Origin: Nitrospirota bacterium
GTDB lineage: Bacteria; Nitrospirota; Thermodesulfovibrionia; Thermodesulfovibrionales; Dissulfurispiraceae
NCBI GenBank assembly: GCA_016212685.1
Contig: JACREW010000126.1
Coordinates: 1 to 5,374 of the forward strand
Direction of reading: 5' to 3'
Length of the DNA stretch: 5,374 nt
The first letter of the stretch is position 1; every line of letters starts with the position of its first letter. Positions 1 to 4,600 of this stretch are shown one piece after another. Below the pieces are notes generated by a model, which saw only the letters and a list, made by a program, of their open reading frames with translations, made no database searches and was not told where the DNA came from. Both the position numbers and the translations under genes were made by a program.

Positions 1-1
1 G

Positions 2-247
2 ACATCGGATATACTCCTCGCCAAGAATTTCATCCTCGGAAGATATGTACAGGAATCGGAAGCAGGCATTGTAAAAAGGGCTACGGAATATGCTACCTTG
101 CATGAAGAAAGGCTCATCGAGGGACTGTGTCTCCCGATAGCATCGTCCCTATACATCAATATGCTCGATTCGATAAAGAATATCGCATGGCACGCAAAGG
201 AAATAACCGCAAAACTCGTAGGATGGATGCTGCCTAAAGCGCAGTAA
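2..247 (+). CDS. C-terminal end of a helical, probably PhoU-like protein (5' partial)
   Basis: An open frame enters from the left edge and stops at TAA 245-247, giving 81 residues with no start in view. The visible part is all alpha-helical in character. Its last 45 residues run HEERLIEG, then LPIASSLYINMLDSIKNIAWHA, then KEITAKLVGW. That layout (a His/Arg-rich helix, a short break, then a long helix with a central Ile and His-Ala pair) resembles the final helix pair of PhoU domains and of the PhoU-like tail of Na/phosphate cotransporters. PhoU-type proteins act in the cytoplasm on phosphate uptake, but this role is inferred from a fragment. Only 4 bases separate its stop from the next ATG, so it is probably the upstream member of the same operon. 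I am fairly sure it is coding and only moderately sure of the family. Another helical-bundle protein is possible. Confidence 0.6.
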   Translation, partial: TSDILLAKNFILGRYVQESEAGIVKRATEYATLHEERLIEGLCLPIASSLYINMLDSIKNIAWHAKEITAKLVGWMLPKAQ

Positions 248-251
248 GCAT

Positions 252-1166
252 ATGCCCCATGTTGCGGCCTATCTAAACCTCCCGTCCAAAGAACTATGGG
301 AGCGGGTAAGACGCGCAGAGGAAATATTAAAAAACTGTACTCTCTGTCCCCGCAACTGCGAGGTGGACAGGACAGCAGGAGAAGTAGGTTTTTGCAGGAC
401 GGGGGACAGGCCATTTGTTGCAAGCTGGGGGCCGCATTTTGGAGAGGAAAGGCCGCTTGTCGGGCGTTTCGGTTCCGGGACAATCTTCTTCGGTTTCTGT
501 AATCTGGGCTGCATATTCTGCCAGAACTGGACCATAAGCCACTTAGGCGAAGGAAACGAGATAACTCATGAAAAACTTGCAGATATAATGCTAACATTGC
601 AGGGATCCGGATGCCACAATATAAACTTAGTCACTCCCACCCATCAAATGCCGATGATACTGCATTCCATAGCCATAGCTTCAGAAAAAGGATTGAATAT
701 TCCCATTGTATATAACTGCGGAGGATACGAAGCGATAGAATCGCTGAAAAACCTCGACGGCATAATAGACATTTACATGCCCGATTTCAAATATTCAAAT
801 CCGGAAATGGCTCTTAAATACTCAAAGGCGAAAGACTATCCCGAAACGGCAAAGGCCGCGATCAAAGAGATGCACCGCCAGGTCGGAGATCTCATAATCG
901 ATGAAAAAGGAGTTGCAGTGAGGGGCATTCTCGTCAGACACCTCATCCTGCCTGAAGGCGCAGCAGGCACAAAAGAGATCGTGAGTTTCATAGCGGACGA
1001 AATCTCCCCTAATACGTATATAAACATCATGGATCAGTATTACCCGTGTTATAAGGCATTTGAGCACCCTCCCCTCGACAGGAGAATAACAACAAGGGAA
1101 TATTCCGAGGCCGTAAAAATGGCGATGGACGCGGGTCTAAAAAGAATAGACGGAGTAACGATTTGA
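252..1166 (+). CDS. Radical SAM protein, PflX / COG1313 family
   Basis: This 304-aa protein carries the radical SAM cluster motif CxxxCxxC at C83, C87 and C90 (CNLGCIFC), which binds the [4Fe-4S] cluster that cleaves S-adenosylmethionine. Ahead of it is a second Cys set, C29-x2-C32-x3-C36 and C48 in a GFC context, typical of the PflX-type family and likely to bind another metal or cluster. Family members look like pyruvate formate-lyase activases, but their substrate is not established, and no glycyl-radical enzyme is visible here. Conserved blocks include VTPTHQ (127-132), YNCGGYE (154-160), DIYMPDFKY (173-181) and MDQYYP (260-265). The length is usual for the family. ATG 252 has no clear Shine-Dalgarno but lies 4 bases after the previous stop, so translation is probably coupled. 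The nearby ATG at 259 is out of frame. Its stop overlaps the next gene's start. Confidence 0.9.
   Translation: MPHVAAYLNLPSKELWERVRRAEEILKNCTLCPRNCEVDRTAGEVGFCRTGDRPFVASWGPHFGEERPLVGRFGSGTIFFGFCNLGCIFCQNWTISHLGEGNEITHEKLADIMLTLQGSGCHNINLVTPTHQMPMILHSIAIASEKGLNIPIVYNCGGYEAIESLKNLDGIIDIYMPDFKYSNPEMALKYSKAKDYPETAKAAIKEMHRQVGDLIIDEKGVAVRGILVRHLILPEGAAGTKEIVSFIADEISPNTYINIMDQYYPCYKAFEHPPLDRRITTREYSEAVKMAMDAGLKRIDGVTI
1152..1165 (+). promoter_or_regulatory. Ribosome binding site and TTG start of the beta-CASP nuclease
   Basis: GGAG lies at 1152-1155, inside the last codons of the radical SAM gene, 7 bases before TTG 1163-1165. The TTGA overlap merges this start with the upstream stop, a standard arrangement for translational re-initiation. 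It supports the TTG over any downstream ATG. Confidence 0.7.
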
Positions 1167-2545
1167 AAATAAGATTTTTGGGCGGAGTCAGGACTGTCAC
1201 AGGCGCATGTTTTCATCTGTCGATAAACGATTTGCAGATACTCGTTGACTGCGGGATGTATCAGGGGGAGCATGCCGATGAGATAAACAAAACGCAGTTT
1301 CAATTCAATCCGCAGGATATTGATTGCCTCTTTTTAACCCACGCCCATATAGACCATTCCGGACTTATTCCAAAACTCGTAAAGGACGGGTTTAAAGGCA
1401 GGATATTCGCCACGTCTGCCACCGCAGACCTCGCCGAAATTATGCTTTACGACTCCGCGCAGATACAGGAAAAAGATGCGGAATGGCTTACCAAAAAGGC
1501 TTTCAGGTCAGGAAAGGATATTGTGTTCGAGCCGTTATATACAACCGGAGATGCAAAAGCGGCAATCCCGTTCTTCGAGAAAAAACACTATGGGAAGATA
1601 GAACATATCGGAAGCGGTATAAAATACAGGTTTATTGACGCAGGACATATCCTCGGTTCGGGGACATTGGAATTATGGTATCAGGACAGCCCTGTCGGGA
1701 AGAGAATAGTATTCTCTGGTGACATAGGCAAAAAAGGAAATCCGATAATCAATGACCCGCAGCATGCAGGGACAGCGGATTATGTAGTCGTTGAATCAAC
1801 GTACGGCAACAGGCTGCACAAGGGCATGGAGGAGAGCATTGACGAACTCGCGGAGGCAATAAAAGTTACCTTTAAAAGAGGCGGTAATGTGTTAATTCCG
1901 GCCTTTGCCGTTGGAAGGACGCAGGATATTTTATACACCTTGAACAAATTGTCCGGGGAAGGAAGGCTCGATAATCTCAATGTCTATGTCGACAGCCCCC
2001 TCGCGGAAGAGGCGACAAAGGTCTATTTAGCGCATCCTGAATGCTATGATGAGGAGGCTATTAAGATGCTCCGGAACAGAAAAGGCAATGCAATAAAACT
2101 TCACTTCACAACCTCAATCGAAGAGTCGCAGAAGATAAACAGAATAAAATCCGGAGCCGTTATTATCGCGGGAAGCGGCATGTGCGACGGAGGAAGAATA
2201 AGGCATCACTTCAAGCATAATCTGTGGCGTCCGGAATGCAGCGTGATATTTACCGGGTTTCAGGCTGAGGGAACCCTCGGAAGAAAGATAATACAAGGCG
2301 CTAAAACGGCAAATGTCCTCGGGGAAGAAATCGCGGTAAAGGCGAAAGTTTATACCATCGGAGGCTTTTCAGCCCATGCGGACAGGAGCGGGCTTTTCGA
2401 ATGGCTCGGAGCATTCTCAAGCAGGCCGGAGGTATTCATTGTTCACGGCGAAGAAAAAATCGCTCTTGAGTTCGAAGAGACGGTCAAAGACAAATTCGGA
2501 TTCATAACGCATGTGCCTCATAAAGGAGAGGAATTCGAGATTTAG
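1163..2545 (+). CDS. Beta-CASP metallo-beta-lactamase RNA-processing nuclease (COG1236 type)
   Basis: This 460-aa cytoplasmic nuclease is of the CPSF73/Ysh1-like bacterial type. All the metal-site motifs are present: the HxHxDH signature THAHIDHSG (H60, H62, D64, H65), motif 3 histidine H161 (DAGHILGSG) and motif 4 aspartate D187 (SGDIG). The beta-CASP motifs follow: motif A E211 in ESTYGNR, motif B H405 in FSAHAD, and motif C H428 in IVHGEE. The block FTGFQAEGTLGR (363-374) is also typical. It should therefore be catalytically competent, with two zinc ions, acting on RNA as an endo- or 5' exonuclease; the natural substrate is unknown. The start is TTG 1163, which shares bases with the TGA of the radical SAM gene (4-bp overlap) and has GGAG at 1152-1155, 7 bases upstream. 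This start gives the usual N-terminus, MKIRFLGGVRTVTGA. The next Met (residue 32) would cut the first strands of the fold. Confidence 0.93.
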   Translation: MKIRFLGGVRTVTGACFHLSINDLQILVDCGMYQGEHADEINKTQFQFNPQDIDCLFLTHAHIDHSGLIPKLVKDGFKGRIFATSATADLAEIMLYDSAQIQEKDAEWLTKKAFRSGKDIVFEPLYTTGDAKAAIPFFEKKHYGKIEHIGSGIKYRFIDAGHILGSGTLELWYQDSPVGKRIVFSGDIGKKGNPIINDPQHAGTADYVVVESTYGNRLHKGMEESIDELAEAIKVTFKRGGNVLIPAFAVGRTQDILYTLNKLSGEGRLDNLNVYVDSPLAEEATKVYLAHPECYDEEAIKMLRNRKGNAIKLHFTTSIEESQKINRIKSGAVIIAGSGMCDGGRIRHHFKHNLWRPECSVIFTGFQAEGTLGRKIIQGAKTANVLGEEIAVKAKVYTIGGFSAHADRSGLFEWLGAFSSRPEVFIVHGEEKIALEFEETVKDKFGFITHVPHKGEEFEI

Positions 2546-2568
2546 AACGAATGACAGAATGACCACCG

Positions 2569-2702
2569 AAGAGGACAGGGCACAATATTTCCGCTCATTC
2601 TCGCCGGACTTCCATGTCCGTCTCCGAGGCGCCAGCCCGCTTCGCTGTCCATTGCTCCGCTTGGGCTGCCAAAACCGCTTCAATACAATGCCCTGTCCTC
2701 TT
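2569..2702. repeat. 134-bp intergenic palindromic element with 14-bp terminal inverted repeats
   Basis: The ends are perfect 14-bp inverted repeats: AAGAGGACAGGGCA at 2569-2582 and TGCCCTGTCCTCTT at 2689-2702. Inside are a hairpin, CGGAC(ttccat)GTCCG at 2605-2620, the palindrome GGCGCC at 2628-2633, and a stem CAGCCC 2633-2638 / GGGCTG 2663-2668. No convincing frame runs through it and no clear target-site duplication flanks it. It fills almost the whole gap between two convergent operons. It could be a MITE, a REP-type element mobilised by a transposase elsewhere, or a domesticated bidirectional terminator. The inverted repeats are certain; the mobile origin is inference. Confidence 0.65.
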
Positions 2703-2718
2703 ATTTTTATAAAAACTC

Positions 2719-3201
2719 TTAAAGGATAGAAATTATTTCCGCATCCATTGTCTCAAGATTAACGATAGCCGCCGTCGGTTTTCCATAGAGCCAGCCGCAT
2801 ACCTCGCCGGGATTCACGATAATCGTATCCTTAACCTTTTTAATCACAGGCTCATGCGTATGCCCAAAAACTACGAGATCGAATCTCCCGCTCTCCGCAA
2901 GCTCATCCGCAACATCAGACTCATGCATAACGACAATTTTCCTGTTATGAAGAACAAATTTATAAGGCTGCGTATAAATCCTGTCCTGATAAAGCTTTTT
3001 CAAAAGAACCCTCTCGCCGTCGTTATTGCCGAAAATGCCCGTAAATTCGCCCTTAAAATTCCTTATAACCCGCCATGTGAACGGAGAACAGAAATCCCCC
3101 GCGTGTATTATGTGCCCGACATTTTTCTCCTCGAATATTTTTAAAGCCTTTCTTAAATTATCAAGCTGGTCGTGGGTATCGGAAATAATGCCGACAATCA
3201 T
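2719..3201 (-). CDS. YfcE / MJ0936-type calcineurin-like metallophosphoesterase
   Basis: This 160-aa protein contains the full dinuclear metal site of the small calcineurin-like phosphoesterases (COG0622). The residues are D8 and H10 (ISDTHD), D36 in AGDF, N59/N60 in FGNND, H93 in VMHE, and H114 and H116 in VFGHTHEP. The NPGE block (130-133) followed by VCGW and a Gly/Lys turn is the MJ0936-like variant rather than NPGS. Family members hydrolyse phosphodiesters or phosphomonoesters with Mn or Ni in vitro; the natural substrate is usually unknown. The length is complete for the family, with no signal peptide, so it is cytoplasmic. ATG 3199-3201 has a strong GGAGG on the minus strand at 3207-3211, 5 bases away. 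It starts 19 bases after the stop of the Smr-domain gene on the same strand, so the two are probably co-transcribed. Confidence 0.92.
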   Translation of the reverse strand: MIVGIISDTHDQLDNLRKALKIFEEKNVGHIIHAGDFCSPFTWRVIRNFKGEFTGIFGNNDGERVLLKKLYQDRIYTQPYKFVLHNRKIVVMHESDVADELAESGRFDLVVFGHTHEPVIKKVKDTIIVNPGEVCGWLYGKPTAAIVNLETMDAEIISIL

Positions 3202-3206
3202 AAAAA

Positions 3207-3211
3207 CCTCC
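3207..3211 (-). promoter_or_regulatory. Strong Shine-Dalgarno (GGAGG) of the phosphoesterase gene
   Basis: The minus strand reads GGAGG here, 5 bases ahead of ATG 3201. It lies in the 19-base gap after the Smr gene and fixes the start of the phosphoesterase. Confidence 0.8.
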
Positions 3212-3220
3212 GTATAAATT

Positions 3221-3517
3221 TTAATGAATATTTTTAGCTCTAAGCCTTAAAACCGTAGCGCCCCATCCTCCCCCGTCCTCTCCCGCGAGCCTGAAGGATT
3301 CGACCTCCGGGGTTTTGCGGAGTATAGCATGAACGGTTTCACGCAAAGCGCCCGTGCCCTTGCCGTGAATAATCCGCACATCAAGTATTCCCCTCTTCCT
3401 GCATTCCGAAAGATAATCAGGCAGAAGCTCCTTTATCTCTTTGGGATTAAAAGTATGCAAATCCAATATGCCGTCTATCGGGATTTCGACAGGCTCCGAT
3501 TCGTCGTCTTTTCTCAT
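3221..3517 (-). CDS. Stand-alone Smr (MutS2 C-terminal-like) domain protein
   Basis: This 98-aa protein is essentially one Smr domain. It has the LDLHTF motif (18-23, with D19 and H21), the HGKGTGALR loop (51-59), and the Gly-rich closing strand GGGWGATVLRL (82-92). The first 12 or so residues are acidic and probably disordered. Smr domains occur at the C-terminus of MutS2 and as single-domain proteins. They bind branched DNA or RNA and many are nicking endonucleases, with the DLH and HGxG motifs in the active site. Which nucleic acid this one cuts cannot be told. ATG 3517 is the only start available, since an in-frame TAA lies at 3535-3533; a weak GGA at 3526-3524 sits 6 bases upstream. The protein could be missing a few N-terminal residues compared with longer family members, but the domain is complete. 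It is followed closely by the phosphoesterase gene. Confidence 0.88.
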   Translation of the reverse strand: MRKDDESEPVEIPIDGILDLHTFNPKEIKELLPDYLSECRKRGILDVRIIHGKGTGALRETVHAILRKTPEVESFRLAGEDGGGWGATVLRLRAKNIH

Positions 3518-3543
3518 AGGATATCCATATTTTTAGTGCGTTC

Positions 3544-3552
3544 ATTTTACCA
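3544..3552 (-). promoter_or_regulatory. Possible extended -10 promoter for the Smr-phosphoesterase operon
   Basis: On the minus strand the sequence TGGTAAAAT is an extended -10 (TGn plus TAAAAT, one mismatch to TATAAT). The -35 is poor (CTGAAT at about 18-bp spacing), as is common for extended -10 promoters. A start near 3537 would leave a leader of about 20 bases before the Smr ATG at 3517. The -10 overlaps the stop codon of the 59-aa frame upstream. This is motif evidence only. Confidence 0.35.
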
Positions 3553-3726
3553 TGAGATATGGAAGTTATTCAGATTTTTGACGCTCCCATAACCCGTAAT
3601 CAAGCAAAACAGGCACGGCTTCTCATACGAGCCATCGGGCAAAGCCTTTATCAATGCGATGAGGTTATTAAATGCCTGTTTTGTTTTTATGAATGTTTGG
3701 CTGCGGATTATAATAACGCTTGACAT
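3547..3726 (-). CDS. Small hypothetical protein, 59 aa, with a CxxC motif (uncertain)
   Basis: An ATG at 3726-3724 opens a 59-codon frame ending at TAA 3549-3547. The product begins MSSVIIIRSQTF, has an amphipathic segment QAFNNLIALIKALPDG (17-32), then YEKPCLFC with a CxxC pair at C38 and C41, and ends in NNFHISW. I do not recognise the family. The amino-acid sequence reads like real protein: a helix, a turn, then a Cys pair. No Shine-Dalgarno precedes the ATG, and the 5' end overlaps the -35 box of the divergent higBA promoter. It ends 29 bases before the Smr start on the same strand. It may be a small gene, the remnant of a longer gene left by insertion of the toxin-antitoxin module, or a chance frame over a structured region with an 11-bp inverted repeat. 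Confidence 0.35.
   Translation of the reverse strand: MSSVIIIRSQTFIKTKQAFNNLIALIKALPDGSYEKPCLFCLITGYGSVKNLNNFHISW
3605..3683. repeat. Nested inverted-repeat structure upstream of higBA
   Basis: CAAAACAGGCA at 3605-3615 is matched by its exact complement TGCCTGTTTTG at 3673-3683, an 11-bp outer stem closing 57 bases. Inside, GGCT 3617-3620 can pair with AGCC 3630-3633. ATCG 3634-3637 can pair with CGAT 3657-3660, and GGC-aaa-GCC (3638-3646) makes a small hairpin. On the + strand the outer stem is followed by TTTTTAT, as in an intrinsic terminator. The same bases lie inside the 59-aa minus-strand frame, so the fold may be incidental. It matches no riboswitch I can name. Confidence 0.4.
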
Positions 3727-3748
3727 TACTATTGCGATTCGTTATTAT
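3710..3748. promoter_or_regulatory. Candidate HigA operator: 9-bp inverted repeat bracketing the promoter
   Basis: ATAATAACG (3710-3718) and CGTTATTAT (3740-3748) are exact inverted repeats whose centres are 30 bp apart, close to three helical turns. The left half sits just upstream of the -35 and the right half covers the -10. An HTH antitoxin bound to both would block polymerase, as expected for autoregulation of a type II toxin-antitoxin operon. The repeat is seen; HigA binding is inferred. Confidence 0.45.
3720..3748 (+). promoter_or_regulatory. Sigma70-type promoter of higBA
   Basis: A perfect -35 box TTGACA (3720-3725), a 17-bp spacer and a -10 box TATTAT (3743-3748, one mismatch to TATAAT) stand directly before the toxin gene. 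Counting about 7 bases from the -10 puts the transcript start at or very near A3755, the first base of the HigB ATG. Confidence 0.75.
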
Positions 3749-3754
3749 TAAGGC

Positions 3755-4033
3755 ATGATTGTAGCGTTTAAGTGCCGGGATACCGAGGCGCTATTTAACG
3801 GGAAGCGGGTTGCCCGCTTTGCCAAGATAGAGACTACGGCTATGAGAAAGCTGGCAATGATTAATGTTGCGGGCAAGATCGAAGATTTAAGAGTTCCGCC
3901 CGGCAATAGGCTTGAGGCTTTAAGCGGCAAACGCAAAGGGCAATGGAGCATCCGCATTAACGACCAATGGCGTATATGCTTCAGGTTTGATGACGGCAAT
4001 GCTCTTGATGTTGAAATAGTGGATTATCACTGA
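3755..4033 (+). CDS. higB: HigB-type RelE-superfamily mRNA interferase toxin
   Basis: This 92-aa protein matches the HigB (RelE/ParE-superfamily) toxin along its full length. It opens with MIVAFKCRDTEALFNGKRV, carries VPPGNRLEALSG (47-58) and GQWSIRINDQWRICF (62-76), and ends in VEIVDYH, with the C-terminal Tyr91-His92 pair typical of this subgroup. Known HigB proteins cut mRNA on the translating ribosome. Basic residues R52, R60, K61 and R73 are placed as expected, so it looks intact. ATG 3755 gives the standard N-terminus. The only purine tract (AAGG, 3750-3753) is one base from the ATG, too close to act as a Shine-Dalgarno, and the promoter predicts a start at the ATG, so leaderless translation is likely. 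The antitoxin gene begins 17 bases after its stop, the toxin-first order characteristic of higBA. Confidence 0.93.
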   Translation: MIVAFKCRDTEALFNGKRVARFAKIETTAMRKLAMINVAGKIEDLRVPPGNRLEALSGKRKGQWSIRINDQWRICFRFDDGNALDVEIVDYH

Positions 4034-4035
4034 GA

Positions 4036-4041
4036 AAGGAG
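4036..4041 (+). promoter_or_regulatory. Shine-Dalgarno of higA (AAGGAG)
   Basis: AAGGAG is 9 bases before ATG 4051 and lies in the 17-base gap after higB. It contrasts with the absence of a usable site before higB, so antitoxin can be translated independently and more efficiently. Confidence 0.75.
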
Positions 4042-4050
4042 AGCGTTACC

Positions 4051-4371
4051 ATGAGTAAAAGACAGGTTCTATATCCCACTCCCGGAGAAATACTCCTTGA
4101 GGAGTTTTTAAAGCCTATGGGAATCACACAATACAGGCTTGCAAAGGAAATCGGAGTGCCGCAGCGCCGTATCGGTGAGATTATAGCCGGCAAGCGGGCT
4201 ATCACCACTGACACAGGTTTGAGGTTATCCCGATTTTTCGGTCTGTCTGACGGTTTTTGGGAGCGGCTGCAGATAGATTATGACCTTGCAGTTGCCCGTG
4301 ATGAGATGTCCGAGACGCTCCGCAGAATCAAGCCGTATAATAAAGCTCAGCTGGCATTGGCAGCCCGTTGA
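4051..4371 (+). CDS. higA: HigA-type antitoxin, XRE-family helix-turn-helix protein
   Basis: This 106-aa protein is a HigA-family antitoxin. It starts with the family hallmark PTPGEILLEEFLKPMGIT (9-26). An HTH follows, with TQYRLAKEIGV as the first helix and turn (26-36) and PQRRIGEIIAGKRAI (37-51) spanning the recognition helix. Next is the dimer segment TGLRLSRFFGLSDGFWERLQIDYDL (55-79). It should neutralise HigB by direct binding and repress the operon through the operator upstream. The C-terminus ends soon after the core, without an added domain. AAGGAG at 4036-4041 lies 9 bases ahead of ATG 4051, a much better ribosome site than the toxin has. This fits antitoxin being made in excess. 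The downstream 229 bases to the convergent gene contain a terminator-like hairpin. Confidence 0.94.
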   Translation: MSKRQVLYPTPGEILLEEFLKPMGITQYRLAKEIGVPQRRIGEIIAGKRAITTDTGLRLSRFFGLSDGFWERLQIDYDLAVARDEMSETLRRIKPYNKAQLALAAR

Positions 4372-4491
4372 TCTGATGCCAAAACTGGGGAAATTCCATA
4401 AACGGACCGTCATAGCTGAATGTCGCGGTTTCTATCATCACACGAGTGGATAGTTTTACAACGGCAGATATGCCTTGGGATTTACGAATAA

Positions 4492-4534
4492 AGAAAAAAT
4501 AGGACGGCGGGCTGTCCCATTTTTATTCTTTTTA
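4492..4534. terminator. Bidirectional terminator-like hairpin between higA and the DUF5677 gene
   Basis: GGACGG (4502-4507) pairs with CTGTCC (4512-4517, one G-T) around a CGGG loop. After one mismatch, the A-rich left flank (4495-4500) pairs with ATTTTT (4519-4524). The + strand side continues TATTCTTTTTAT and the opposite side is equally A/T-rich, so it can stop transcripts from either side. It sits between convergent genes. Nothing else is visible in 4372-4600. Confidence 0.65.
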
Positions 4535-4600
4535 TCCCCTCCATTGGTCTCTATTTAAGATAACATGAAGTTCAGACGCTTACGCATCAGCTACAATGTC

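Noticed and set aside
269..542. Open frames on the minus strand and in another plus frame inside the radical SAM gene
   Set aside because: They overlap a gene with intact cluster-binding cysteines and show no domain signature of their own; they are shadow frames.
1163..2545. Frameshift or missing start in the nuclease gene because no ATG is present
   Set aside because: TTG 1163 with GGAG 7 bases upstream gives the full canonical N-terminus, so the gene is intact.
2511..2729. 72-aa plus-strand frame and 88-aa minus-strand frame crossing the gap after the beta-CASP gene
   Set aside because: Their sequences are read through the palindromic element, are rich in Arg/Pro/Cys, and lack family features. 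They overlap the ends of the nuclease or phosphoesterase genes.
2854..3144. 96-aa plus-strand frame
   Set aside because: It lies wholly antisense to the phosphoesterase gene, whose metal-binding residues are all present.
3329..3592. 87-aa plus-strand frame
   Set aside because: It is antisense to the Smr-domain gene and contains no recognisable protein motif.
3605..3683. Known riboswitch or integron attC site
   Set aside because: The stem layout and conserved bases match no riboswitch class I can name, and the core-site motifs of attC (GTTRRRY type ends) are missing.
4372..4600. Possible extra gene between higA and the DUF5677 gene
   Set aside because: No frame of convincing length or start signal appears; the only clear structure is the terminator-like hairpin.
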